Assembly (NCBI GenBank): GCA_023014335.1
Contig: JAECYW010000003.1
Span: 868,001-932,000, forward strand
DNA: 64,000 nucleotides
Reading direction: 5' to 3'
Origin: Galerina marginata
Lineage: Eukaryota; Basidiomycota; Agaricomycetes; Agaricales; Galerinaceae
The notes under the pieces are model-generated. The model did not search any database. It had not been told where the DNA came from and worked only from the letters and a program-made list of their open reading frames with translations. Position numbers and translations under genes: made by a program. Positions 44,546 to 56,222 of the stretch are shown here, one piece after another. Each line of letters starts with the position of its first letter. The first letter of the stretch is position 1.

Positions 44546-46127
44546 TCAAGGTATAATAAGACGCGGGGGCGCCGGGCGCGAGTGAGGAGGAGGCGGAGGC
44601 GGCACGAAATCACGCCCGTTGCCCTGTACAATGTCCGAGTAGGCTGGCGGAGGTGCATCCATGAGGTCCGGCAGGGGTTGCGAAGAGTAATTTGAATTTC
44701 CTATGGCCACCATCTCCAAGATCCGCCTCCGAAGTACCTCAATCCCGCGACGGCCTGGACTGCCCTCTGGCTCGTTCCGCGCGGCGTATGAGGCCATTCG
44801 TAGCTGGGCAACGAAGTATTGCACCTTTTGTGCATTCGAATTTTGAATATCGTATCCTGGGGGTTGGACGTTGGAGGTCGCGTTCCCGCTGCAGGGGTCG
44901 GCCGGAGAGCGGGCATCGGCGTCGAATGATACGAGACTTGACACTGCAGCGCCATATGTATCGTCGCTTGAACTTCTACTGTCGTGGTAGGGCCCGCAAG
45001 AAGCGGTGGGGAGAGCCACACCAGAAGCGTCGTCCCAATAGAGTCCGCCGTCGTCCGCAAGAATCCACCGTCCCCCGTTGACGTCCGTTCCAGCTTCAAC
45101 ATCCAACTCATCTAGAGCTATGGTGAAAGTAATTAGATTCTCTCGCATTTTGTGGAATGATCTTTATACTTACCGGGATCAAAATGTTCTGAGGGCCTGT
45201 GTTTTTGGGCCTTTTTCAGGATAATAACAAATAAGACAAAGAAGAGCAAAAAGAATATGTATCGTTCCAGATAGCTTCTTTCAGGTTCTGGCTGCTGAGG
45301 TAGTGGGTTTCCCATTGATGGACGAAGAGACACCGAGGTGGTGGGGGAGACAAGAGAGGTGATCTCAGCACGGAAGAGAACGTTTTGAAATAAGGAAGCC
45401 AAAGTTTCCGGGTAATATAGCCTTAGGGCTGTACATTTGAAGCTCGCAACATTGCCAGCCTTACCTTGATTCTGTAATTGAGATAGTCTGAGTCACTGTA
45501 GCGAGGGCAACGACGGGAAATAGTTGACTGACCACATCATGAGGCTGCTGGGTTGCGACGAGCGTCGTTCTCCAAGCCGTCGCGGGCGGATACGAACCTG
45601 GGCCCTGGGGGATTCCGCAAGATCGTCAACGGTCCCAAAAAGCCGTGAGCGCGTCTCGGGAGAATGCAAAGAACATCGTTGAAGCGAACCTGGACGTGTG
45701 TTTCGAAGTCCGATCTGTCCTGCTTGGCAGCAGTCAAACATTCGGTTGCGTGGCATCGAAACATTCGGTTTTGGAAATTTAGATCGGTTCATATCTGATT
45801 GTTGCTCCGAGCACGTTTGTCTCACTCTTTCACATCATCTACGAACATAAGCTTGAGGTAAAAAAATGAACAGGTAGGCTTAAAGTTCAACTTAGAAACC
45901 TGGGTAATTACTAAACCGTCCTTGCTGAACATGTTCGTAGAGGTCCAATCGTCCTTGTGAGAGTTTTCTCCTAAAATCGCCCAAAAGAATATTGACGATA
46001 CGCTGTAAGACCATCGACGAGGCGGAGGTAAGTGTGCGCTGTCAACCCTCTGCAGAGGGACGCCATCTTGACACCATCTTCCAGTATCTTCTCGATCAAA
46101 TCGTAGGCTTTGAATCTGGGTATACAT
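44546..46127 (-). CDS. Single-pass membrane protein with cytoplasmic PPxY motif
   Basis: Two 3' exons are certain: 45402-45174 (open further upstream) and 45118-44546, joined by a GTAAGT..TAG intron. They encode a short Ser/Thr-rich outer segment, one strong transmembrane helix (YIFFLLFFVLFVIILKK), and an acidic then proline-rich inner tail with DAPPPAYSDIVQG, a PPxY-type motif of the kind bound by WW domains of Nedd4/Rsp5 ubiquitin ligases. Upstream exons probably include VSQLFPVVALATVTQTISITE (about 45,480-45,540) and may start at MYTQIQSL (46,127), but their joins are not resolved. The general layout recalls fungal single-helix surface proteins. Family not identified. Confidence 0.6.
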
Positions 46128-46314
46128 GATCTACGACTGAGGCAGAGAATCGAAGCCGCCTCCGTCTCCTGATGACGATGAATTGGTGAAGAAACTGCGC
46201 AACCGTTTGCAGGATCTCTTGACCGAACTGAGAAAAGGGGCAGAGGGAGTAAACCGTGCTTGATTGAGGTGCATAATATACAAATGTTTATTCTACGATC
46301 GGTAAGGGATGTTG

Positions 46315-48264
46315 CTATGGGTGACCTGCTAGTAGGGGTTGTTGTTGCGCTGGAAGGGTCCGCTGGTACTTTGCCATAGCATCAGCTACAGCTTGGGCCA
46401 CAATTTGTTGGACGTTTTGGGAATTGGGATAATCCGCGGTGTCCATCACAGGTTCACCCAACTCATTTTCGTCCATGCCCAAGATTTGGGTTTCTTTGGA
46501 CGCACGCAGATCTAGGATTGGAATAAGGCCCATAAGCCGCAGGATGAGATACTATGGCACGAAGATGCATGAGTCTTGGGCAAATCTGAGGTTGGAAGGC
46601 GTACTCACAGTTACAATAAAAGAGTAGCACATAGCGGCGAAGGAAGCTCCTGCTTGAAGGCCAAGTTGTTTCCAGTTTTGATCAAGCCAGCCGCCTCTGA
46701 TAGGTGGAGAATTCGACAGGTTTGCTAAACTAGCCTGAGCAAATATGCCAGTCAAAAGGCTGCCGAGCAGGCCACCAATGCCGTGGGTGGCAAAGATCTG
46801 AATGCCTGTCAGTGACGAATATGAGAGAAGAACTAAAATCGTACGTCAAGGGAGTCATCGTAGCCTATGCGTTTAAATGAAGCTGCAAAGTTGCAACCAG
46901 CACCGCCGACGACACCAAATAGCAATGCCGCCGCTATGAAGAATAATCATTAAGTACTGATACTATGACTTGGGCGGAAAAACCTACGAGCTCCAACAAA
47001 TCCAGATCCCGGAGTAATGGTGATCAGTCCTGCAACAGCCCCGGAACAGAAGCTAACGGCGCTCCATCTTTTCTGTATTCGGTAGTCCTAGAATGGCGTT
47101 GGTATGTAATAAGCATTTTACAAACGCGAAACTTACGAGGAGTACACCCGTCAGTGCCCCAGCAGACGCAGCGATGTTGGTATTAATACAAGCTTGAATG
47201 GCCACAAGGTTAGCAGACAACGCAGAACCCCCGTTGAAGCCAAACCATCCTAAATCGCGATGGTCAGGCAATCGTACAAATCGGAGGGGGAGAAGAACTT
47301 ACCGAACCACATCAGAACCGCCCCAAGAACGACATTCGTGGTGTTGTTTGCCTTGAAGGGGCCATCGGTGCGGTATCCATATCGTTCACCCAGGTACACG
47401 GATATGGCCAGGGCAGCGGATCCGGAGGAGATGTGGACGGCAATTCCACCTGCGAAATCAAGTACTCCCCAGTTCTTCGACCATCCTATCGTGTTCCATG
47501 TCCAGCAAGCAATAGGATCATAGACAAGGGTCGTCCAAATGAAAATAAAAACCAGAACAGGACCGGGTCGTCCACGTTCAGCGATGGCCCCAATAGCAAT
47601 CGCAGCGCTACATGGTTTTGAGACATTAATTGGCAACGTAGCTTGTGCTTTAACTGAAGTTCGACGTACGTGACGCCTGCGAACATAAGCTCGTAGATGA
47701 AATACAACGTTAGAGGCACACGGCCTGATTCTGTGGGAGGGCTGATGGGTACACGTTGCAGTGCGGCATATTCTGAATACCATTAGATGAACGAAATACC
47801 ACACTCGAAGGGCAAAAACGTACTTAGATCGCCCAAGAACGGGCTCCCATGGTCACTAAATGTCAACGAAAATCCCAATATGAACCACTGAGGTAAAACG
47901 CATCGCATGACGAAGTTAGCATCATCCGACCATGAGGGCAAAGTAAAGTTGAGTGAACGCACCTGTATACTGACGACCGCAAGAGCAGCCATGGTCACAT
48001 AAACAGCGGATAAGGCATTCTTTCTTCGTTGAAGCCCAGAGTAGAAGAATCCAACGCCCGGAGACATCAGAAACACCAGCGACATTGAACTTAGGACGAA
48101 GGAATTATCGCCCAAGTTGAAGACCAGCTGGTCCCCGGTTGTCGTGGAAGTACCCCATACTATGTCGCCGGCTAGATGTTGCAATTGAAGGGGACCAAAT
48201 GAGAAGAGGGGCTTCTTGAGTAAGAACGAAAGTACTCACAGCCATTGTATGTTACGTTGACCAT
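46315..48264 (-). CDS. MEP: Ammonium transporter, MEP/AMT family
   Basis: A multi-exon gene starting MVNVTYNG (48264) and ending PLLAGHP. It imports ammonium across the plasma membrane. Family signatures in order: GDNSFVLSSMSLVFLMSPGVGFFYSG (helix 1, extracellular gate region), AAIAIGAIAERGRPGPVLVF, CWTWNTIGWSKNWGVLDFAGG with the following H of VHISSG (first pore His and the conserved Asp), NTNIAASAGALTG, TPGSGFVGA, and FATHGIGGLLGSL (second pore His). The tail LRASKETQILGMDENELGE is the conserved cytoplasmic C-terminal hub that governs gating. At least eight exons with short introns; no lesion found. The first exon is only 25 nt (48264-48240). Such genes are usually derepressed under nitrogen limitation; no GATA-site analysis was attempted. 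Confidence 0.88.
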
Positions 48265-48946
48265 GATGATAATCGATGTAACAGAGGAACGGCAGTCCCT
48301 CCTCGAGGCTAAAAAAGGAGCGCGTGAGGGAAGAAAAGAAAGGGGGGGATGCGAAAACCAAGGGAATGCCACCGTCAATGACAGTCTTTTAAGGATGAAT
48401 GCATGTTTGTCAAAAAACACAAGTATAACGATATCCAGAGGACATGTGCGGACTCTGCGGAGGATTTTAAGGGGCAAATGCCATAACACCCTGACCCAGG
48501 GACCAAATTATCCATTTCGGTTACTTAATATTTGCCTGTCATCGAGGGGAGGAATGCTTGGCTGCTCGAGGTGGCAGAAAGCACTGGTTGTTGAAGCGTG
48601 TCCTCGTATACACTTTCGGAACAGGCAGCAAGCAGGACCATAAAACTGTGCCTTTCCTTCAGAACCAGGAGAATACGAACACTGAGATAAAAGAGTAAGC
48701 GCCCGTGCCCGACCGCTCAGCACTTGATCGGGATACAAGGTTTTGTCATGGCGGTACCGAGCACTGCCCCTTGCCCTCCTTAAATCCGACCAGTTCTAGA
48801 TTGCGTCCATCTGTAAGCACCGGGTTGCTTGCCTCTGACATTCGTAAGAGTCTCGCCATCACGGCTATGATAGACGACGAGCTTCTTCAGACCAAGTGTG
48901 CGGAGCGATTCACGAAATATTTCTTACAGCGGGTTATCGTAAATAA
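48265..48946. other. Intergenic region upstream of the ammonium transporter
   Basis: About 680 bp between the transporter start and the TRM44 stop, both on the minus strand. No gene seen; a purine-rich stretch (AAAGAAAGGGGGGG) lies near 48,335-48,350. Confidence 0.4.
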
Positions 48947-50641
48947 TCAATGGTCCGCAGCCTTCCCTTCTGGTTTCCTTGTCTTGAACATGCCTCTGAC
49001 TTTCACACCTTCTAATATATCATTGACGTTGGACAATGCTAGATCATCCGATGACAACTGAAGCCGTCGCCTTCCTATATCCAGAGATTGAATGTCATAT
49101 TCAGGTGAACAAACATAGGCGAACTCACCGATAATCGCCCAGTTCCGCGTGCTCGGGATCCTTAAGCTCTCGCATTCCACCTCCCATCCGCAATGTAAAC
49201 TGAGGGATGCCAACCAGATGCGATACATAGAATATGAGCTCTTGTTGCTCCCTTCTCCGCCCAAGTTCAACGATTCAACAAAGTCGTCGGGGATGGGATA
49301 GGCCGGAGTCGAAGAACGTTCGTATTTCTTATCGAATGCCCAAGAACAGCAAGGGATGGATATGTAGCCAGACGAATCATGTAAAGTAGACAGGACAGGC
49401 AACCAAGGGGTCAGTTCGTCGGCGTGATTACCAATTACGAAGACACCTGGCTTGAAGTATGTTTGGCGTCCATAATCATCGTGATTGGCAGTTGGATCAA
49501 ACGCATGAACCCGAAGACGCGATTGACTGGAGGCTGGATAGTGGGTCCAGGACGTCCGGGCACGTAAGTCGATGCCGTATCCTTCATAACCCTCACTAAC
49601 GAGAATATGAGAGAGTAAACCATTTCCGCATCTACAGAGGAAATAGTAAGTACTGATATTCTGGGAAAGAATCTCTTACTCACCCGAGGTCCAAGAAACC
49701 GCCTGGAGGGCGAGGCCACGCTTTCCATGGCTCAGTGGAATCCAGAGCATTGACGAAGGTATCGGAGCGAAAAGTATCTTTCCACAACAACATCAGATAC
49801 GTGGCAATCCCGATGTCCTATTTCAGGATTCGTAAACCATCAAACAGGGGATCAGATATGAAACCGACCTCGAACACATGCTTTAACGGATCCGTAACTT
49901 CTTGCCATGTATCGACCAAGTGCTTATGTCGTTCTCGCATGACAAGATATAGATCTTGGTATTCATCCCTAGGTATCAAGCAGTCGTGCAAGACACGCTT
50001 TCTGTAGTTGGTCATGGCACCCCAACCGTATCTATGCAAGGTTTCAAGAAGGGCAAGGCAAGTACGATAAAGCCTCGCATTTGGGTCTAATGGGGTTCCG
50101 GGAAGTGGTTCAACTTCAATGATCAACATGGGTGTGGCGGAAGAGATATATCGGAAAGCGAGATGAGTTACCATGGGATGGTAATACGGTAATGAGGATC
50201 CTGGTTCAACAATCGGAGTCAGAACCAAGGTGTCCGAAAGCGCATTTTCAGACGTCGCTGGTCCATAGAGGGTACAATTTTGGTCAAGTGCCTGGTCACG
50301 ACCAGGTCTCCTCGGTAGGAGTCTTCGACGAATACACCGATTCGGTTGCAAGTTCTCGAATTTGGGAACAGAATCAGGAAAGTCGGTTGTGGTATCTTCA
50401 AGAACCTCGGACCGCAAAATCAACGTAGAATTGTATTCTGGGTGGTGAATAAGTTGAGTGATAGCAATTTCAAACTATTGTTAAAAAGTGGGTATCTTCC
50501 CGATGAATTAAGGAACATTGTACTCACAATTTCGATCGGAAAGTTGGCTGCGCATGATACCAACGGTATCCATTCTTCGTGTAAAGTTTTGTTTGAAGAA
50601 TCGCATTGCCGGTGTTCAAACTTTGGTCGTGCAGAATCCAT
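48947..50641 (-). CDS. TRM44: tRNA(Ser) (uridine-44-2'-O)-methyltransferase Trm44
   Basis: It methylates the ribose of U44 in tRNA(Ser), using S-adenosylmethionine. Exon 1 is 50641-50528 (MDSARPKFEHRQ), exon 2 starts at 50474 and reads LIHHPEYNSTLILRSEVLED; two more introns flank a short exon at about 49,817-49,690 and a further short intron lies near 49,080-49,140. Family motifs: DPLKHVFEDIGIATYLMLLWK, the SAM-binding [57 protein letters not shown] and LRIPSTRNWAIIG, with a basic C-terminus MFKTRKPEGKAADH. All are in the expected order for the Trm44 family, and the frame is intact. Confidence 0.88.
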
Positions 50642-52398
50642 GCCCAGGTAAGGGGTGTACGCCGAAATCAGTTTATTCTTTGAATTCTGATCTTCTAATA
50701 TACAGAGGGATGATGGTGGTTGAAAGATGCAAGTTCTGCCACTGTGCCAGTGCCACCGATGAGGAAATTTACGGTCACGCAGTCACGTGTAACTAGCACT
50801 GGTGTCATGTGCTCATATTGGGTCACGAACACGCGTCTGACACACGTCGCGACTTCCTCCTAGGAATTAGCAACATTTATTTGTCCGAAAGCTCGTAGGT
50901 CAACTCCATTCCAAACGAGTTAGTACACGAGATTGGTTCACCGCCGGTGAAGTGCAGATCGTTTGACATACGTTTTCCCAGTGGAAAATCTAAAAAAATA
51001 TACCTTTCAACACTTAAGACATAAATATTTTCCTAAGTTCTTTTACGAGCTCCTAGAAACACGCGACGGGATATATTCGGTGACGCTATAATTGAAAGCT
51101 TCCCTCGATATTGAGTTGTCCTGTAGGGGTAACGGTATTCACACGGCGATGTCTACGTCCACATCAAAGTGTATGATTTGTAGAAGATTCCTTCGTTCTA
51201 CAGAGAAAGTCTTCATCGAACAGAAGGACGGAAACCGCGTTCTTCCGGTACCTAGGAACGCCTTTGCTCTGCAAGATTTGGTAACACAGTTCTTGGAATT
51301 GCACGTCTTGAATAAGTAAGATGCATCTCCTAGGAGTTGCTACGAAACTAGAGCCTAGAGGATTAGAAGGAGTACAATTTTTATTTTATGCGTGAAGCAT
51401 ATCCCGATTGATGAAGGTCGATGGCAGCTGGTGAGCATGTATTCGACTAATGCGGTTCCATCGCATGTGGCGCGCCATGCAGTCCCTGTCTGCAACGAAC
51501 AGAATCGGCTTTAAATAGCACACGTTCACGACAATAATGAGTGATACCATTTATAAATTTTACACTGACCAGCACGGATATTTCCAATTTCTATACATTG
51601 ACATGTTGGACCCACTTGATCCCACGATATGCATGCGCAGGCATGCGCTGTGTCCTGCTTGAAGACCTCCTGACAGCCGATCTGCCGTCTTTCGCGAAAT
51701 TGGCAGAGCCCATGTCCGTGTAAAGTAGCACTCTTTGTAAGTCTAACCATCTAAGCCTGGGTGTCTGTTTTTAATAATAGTTACATGAAAGTAGGCCCAA
51801 AATAGTCCGAGAAGTAGAGTGCGTGGTAGAATAAGCCCTTTAATAGCGCGCTAGAAAGAGTCGAGTGTGAACGGTGATGATTTATCAGGCATGATATTCC
51901 TTCTCTGCACGACCCATTGCTTGCCGTCAAGAAACGAGTAACCTTTATCGCTTCGATCGAATTTGCCCAGAAGTACGCGTTTCCATCCCACATTTCAGCC
52001 TGAATTCTTAGGCGGCGAAAGGCACACCTTCTAATTTAGGAAAAAACGTCGCGCGATCGTAATTGCCACATGCGGTCAGACACCCTTGGCTCGTCCTCGT
52101 CATCCATGTTTCAAACCCATTCATGTACTCTATACCAGTGTTCACCGTAATGAGTTTCACGTACTCGTCATTAATGGACATTTTATTGGGTAAGCTCTCG
52201 ATCATCGGCTTAATAGTGAGATTTGTCAGACGTATGTGCGAGATCAGATTTGTACTTTTCATCCCACCAGTTTCCACCATCGTGGATCAACCTTAACTTC
52301 TGGCGGCCAGCGTGATAGTTTTCGAACTATAAAGTAAGACCTACGCCGACCCCATCATTACAACAAGGAACGCTTCTCCTTCTTAACCATATTTCCCC
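50642..52398. other. Intergenic region with small unexplained frames
   Basis: About 1.75 kb. Small frames include one ending VERCKFCHCASATDEEIYGHAVTCN (about 50,718-50,796), one starting MSTSTSKCMICRRFLRSTEK (51,149-51,319, C-x2-C) on the plus strand, and one on the minus strand at 52,280-52,008 (MSINDEYVKLITVNTGIEYM). Codon use looks plausible, but I recognise none and cannot link them. Confidence 0.3.
52328..52334 (+). promoter_or_regulatory. Possible TATA box of the quinone oxidoreductase gene
   Basis: TATAAAG lies 71 bp upstream of the ATG at 52,399, a usual distance for a fungal core promoter. Not otherwise supported. Confidence 0.4.
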
Positions 52399-53444
52399 AT
52401 GTGCTTCCCAAGCAAAAAGCAGAAAAACAACTTTGCTGACAGCGAAAAGGAGACCAAACCGAAATCGGTCCGAAATGGAGAGACTACAAAAGCAGAACCT
52501 TCTACCGCTACTCAAGCTCCCCAACAACCCGCCGTTCCCGTCTCGTCGTCTACACCTGCAGAACCTCCGACATTACCCTCTCTCCCATTAGCCGAGGAAA
52601 CTACAACAATGGCTCCCCCCAAGGTTGCGATCGTCATCTACTCGATGTATGGTCACATCGCAAAACGTATGTCCTTCCCTTCTCAGCGTAAGAGCGCCTC
52701 TGACCTGTCATGGTTCTTTGTAGTCGCAGAAGCTGAGAAAGCTGGTATCGAGAAAGCGGGTGGGAAGGTTGATATCTACCAGTATGTTCAAGTTCCATTA
52801 TTGTCTCAATCCTTTCATCAATAATCTGTTCGATAGGGTTCCGGAGACTCTGGACAGCGAGATTCTAGCAAAAATGCACGCACCGCCTAAACCAGATTAC
52901 CCGATCATCACAAATGACATTCTGGTCACGTATGATGCATTCCTCTTCGGTGTTCCCACTCGTTACGGAAACATGCCCGCTCAATGGAAGGTATGTAAAT
53001 AAACCTTTCTACACAACGGAAGAACTCATCCAAAAACTTATCCAGGCCTTCTGGGATTCCACCGGTCAGCTGTGGGCGACTGGACAGCTCGTAGGAAAAT
53101 ATGCCGGCTTTTTCGTCTCCACCGCAGGTCTCGGAGGAGGACAGGAGGCAACTGTGCTCGCGTCATTGTCGACCTTGACTCACCATGGTATCGTCTATGT
53201 TCCATTCGGTTACGCTCATGCCTTTGGTCAATTAACCAACCTCGATGAGGTTCATGGAGGTGAGTTATCTCGTCGATCCCGAATTAGGGTGGTATTCAAT
53301 CAGTTGTCTGCTCCAGGTTCTCCTTGGGGTGCTGGGACATTTGCTTCCTCTACTGGTGCTCGCCAACCCACGGCGCTCGAGCTCGAAATTGCCACGATAC
53401 AAGGCGAGAAGTTCTTCAAGACTGTCAGCAAAGTTTCTTTCTAG
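52399..53444 (+). CDS. Flavodoxin-like NAD(P)H:quinone oxidoreductase (WrbA/Pst2/Ycp4 family)
   Basis: Five exons (52399-52666, 52724-52781, 52837-52990, 53046-53259, 53317-53444) give 273 residues. FMN-dependent enzymes of this family reduce quinones by two electrons and protect against redox cycling. Motifs: [21 protein letters not shown] (phosphate-binding loop), [64 protein letters not shown], and [24 protein letters not shown] at the C-terminus. The ~70-residue Pro/Ser/Thr-rich N-terminal extension ([10 protein letters not shown]) before MAPPKVAIV is unlike bacterial WrbA; the short form could start at 52,610. Fungal relatives associate with membranes (eisosomes in yeast), and the N-terminal MC could be a lipidation site (inference). 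Confidence 0.88.
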
Positions 53445-54310
53445 ACGTCCATAGAACCACCGTCGATTTTCGTATCTCCGTCGATAGCTTTCCGTAATCT
53501 TTCTTATCATACATATGTGTCTATCGCAAGGACGTATTGGACAGTCATCTGGCTTGATTCCTATTACACCTGTATGTCGTACTTCATCTCGCCATTGGGT
53601 CTCGCATCATTATTGCGTCAATGACATTACTTTGCGCCTTATTTGCTTCCTTTCGCTCACGATGACTTTCCTGAATCAGAAAGAGACTCAGAGACATGAA
53701 CTTCGATAGGCCTTCTCGTGGGGAAGCCGTTGCTTAATGGATCCTCGACTATCTTAATCCTGATCCGCGGCACCTCAGCTCTCATGATTGTCAAACGTCA
53801 GGACTATACTTAGCTCCAAGCCGAATTGCAGGTTCTCAAATTGTCAGTGGAGTGGGCATGGCCCCATTTCCGAAACTTGGGGCTGATCAGGATAGGTAGG
53901 CACAGTACACCGCGAAATGTATGATATCTGGTAGTCACTTTTTCATTTTCTCGGCCTCAAGGCTGCTCCAACCTCTTGTAGATTTCTCTACCAACGGCTG
54001 GCAGCTTGCGGCCCGTCACGTTTGTCGGTCCGGTTCCGGATTCATCTTTCCTCACGGTGAAGCCTCGAAGTTTTATGTAACCCAACCACAACAATCAATA
54101 TTCACGTTCAACGTCAACGTCAACGTTTGAACCCGAGTTGTTCAAGTCTCTGCGTCCATGGCCACATCTCCTTGCACCTTGTTAATCCCCAACGAATGGC
54201 TCTCATTTGCTCGAGTTCTACGAAATGATACGATCTCGTTGCATTTTCGTAATGTTGGCTGGCAAGTGGTTTATAAACTGACGTGAGCTAACTTCACCAT
54301 ATCTACACGA
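53445..54310. other. Intergenic region
   Basis: No gene seen. A short hexamer repeat (AACGTC, about 54,109-54,128) is present. Confidence 0.4.
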
Positions 54311-54314
54311 ACTT

Positions 54315-55537
54315 AGGCCGCCTCGTACTCATTACAGGCTCTGTTCAAGGCATTGGTATGGTGATTGCTCTACGGCTCGCTGAGGATGAATTTGATATTG
54401 GTCTCAACGACCTATCGAACAATATCCAAGATCTGGAAGACCTCAGCCAGATTATCATTGCAAAAGGGAGAAGCACCACATGCACAGTTAAATATTTTCC
54501 GACAAGATATCCAAGAATTATGTAAGCTTTATTTCCACATTAGGTCACATAACTCCCCGTGAATGAGACGATAATTATTTAAGTCAAATTCATTTATTCA
54601 TTATGTAAGAAGTTTACACACAGAATTTTCGCGTGTCTTTTAAATAATTTTCAACTCCTTGCCTATCTTTTGAGTAATTTATATTCGTGAGGGTTATTTG
54701 AAAGCTATGCAAACCTATAGGCAAAAAAATTAATGCGTAATTGTAACATAATTCTTCATTAAATAAATTTCATATCATTGATGACGGGTTATCCAATTTA
54801 ATGTCGAAATAAACTTTACATAATTTTTGCATATCTTATCGGAAAATATTTTACTGTGCATGCTGTGAAGGACCTTGATTCATATTGCTGATGTTTCCGT
54901 GCAAACGGAAGTTCAAATTTTGATAGATGACGTCTTGCAGAATTTGGGTGTATTGGCGGTCGTGCGTGGCTTGTTTTTTCTGCAGATTTATGCTTACCTC
55001 GTCTTTAGATGGTGGCTATAAATTAACCAAATGGCCTTGTCGTTGATTATTACAAGGAACTTCTATATTATCTGCATATAGCTCAACCAAATTCGCGGTT
55101 CGCGGACTTACCCAAAGTGGTACGTCTTCTGCTTTCATCACCTTTCAATTGTTTTCTATTTTCATAAATTTAGCTGCTGAGCTGGGAAAGTATGTTATCA
55201 CAGTGAACCCATATGCCACAGGTAAGCCGCCGCTGTAGTGCAGATCGATACAGACCATATTCATACGCGCCATTGTTGCTTCTACGCGTAAGCTTCTCTC
55301 TACACTCCTGTATACTGGTGACAAACTGTCGATTATTTCCCTCAAGTGAAGGACTTTTACGATAGAGAAGCCATGTTTACGGCTGTGAGTCTTGCCGCTA
55401 GAACTCTCATAGTTTTTAAAGCATAATCTAGGAGGCCCAACGACTACCTGTTGGCTAATCGGAAAGCCGGAAGACGTCGCAATCCTTGTATCTTACTTTG
55501 CCTCCAAAGATTCTCACTTTTTCGCCGGTATGGTACA
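54315..55537 (+). pseudogene. Short-chain dehydrogenase/reductase, broken by insertions
   Basis: Recognisable pieces in order: LVLITGSVQGIGMVIALRLAE (TGxxxGIG cofactor loop, ~54,325), DVSVQTEVQILIDDVLQNLG (~54,891-54,950), LSAYSSTKFAVRGLTQS (YxxxK catalytic pair, ~55,069-55,118), AAELGKYVITVNPYAT after a GT..AG intron (~55,173-55,221), and GKPEDVAILVSYFASKDSHF (~55,462-55,523). Between the first two pieces lies about 350-400 bp of AT-rich DNA without coding sense. The region before YxxxK has lost its frame, and the 3' end stops where the LTR begins at 55,538. The layout resembles fungal acetoin/diacetyl-reductase-like SDRs; substrate unknown. Confidence 0.8.
54530..54890. other. AT-rich insertion inside the SDR pseudogene
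   Basis: This segment separates the N-terminal cofactor loop from the DVSxQ segment. It is markedly AT-rich with many TAATT/AAATT words. I could not define terminal repeats or a target duplication. Confidence 0.5.
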
Positions 55538-56195
55538 TGTTAGAGTACGCGTACTCTCACCGTTGGTATTTACCTATGAAAATAAATTGTTAGTTCGTAA
55601 TTAGTATTTAGCAATTCGATTTTACAGAATTGGTGAGAGTGAATAGATGTGAGAAAGGGTTCAAGCGTACTTAAGGCGTGTAAGAGGTTTCGGCGCTTAA
55701 GTTTGATGAGTAGATATCGATATTTGCTAGCGTTTAAGCTTTAGAAAATGTCGATTGCGATAACTAACTTCGTAGCGCGAAGCTTTACTCAATTTAGCGA
55801 TCAAGTTTGAATGTGACTTCAATGATATGTTGGGCAAGTAAAAAAGATGATTTTTAGTGAGTTTTTACATGAGTTTAAATACTGTAAACTAGGTCGGTCT
55901 TCGGGCAATTGAGAGGGCTCGAGGGCGAAGAGTCATTTGAGATGATCTCTTCGCTTAGCCGTTATTCCGATCTGTCTTCCAAATTTAGAAAGGTCGGCGA
56001 TCTGGCGCTTGATCGAGGATCCCGAAGCCCGAACCCTTAATTTACTATATCGAGAGGAGACGATATTTGATGAGATTTCGGGCGAATTACATTTATCTAA
56101 TCTATATAGCTTTCCGGCCCGTATTTCAGACATTCAGTAGAGAGAAAGGATTCGAAGAAAATTTATAGTACAAATGGGGACCATATATCATAACA
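55538..56195 (-). repeat. 3' LTR of gypsy element 2
   Basis: About 658 bp with TGTTA..TAACA ends. The left end abuts the SDR coding sequence and the right end abuts the polypurine tract. The other LTR is outside the window, so this end is inferred from structure. Confidence 0.8.
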
Positions 56196-56210
56196 TACCC
56201 CCCCCAGTTT
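56196..56210 (-). other. Polypurine tract of gypsy element 2
   Basis: On the minus strand it reads ACTGGGGGGGG followed by TA, immediately before the 3' LTR. Confidence 0.75.
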
Positions 56211-56222
56211 TCGAGAGTCCGT

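Noticed and set aside
52008..52280. 90-residue minus-strand frame upstream of the quinone oxidoreductase
   Set aside because: Plausible composition but no family, no partner exon and no promoter signal; left as an unannotated small frame.
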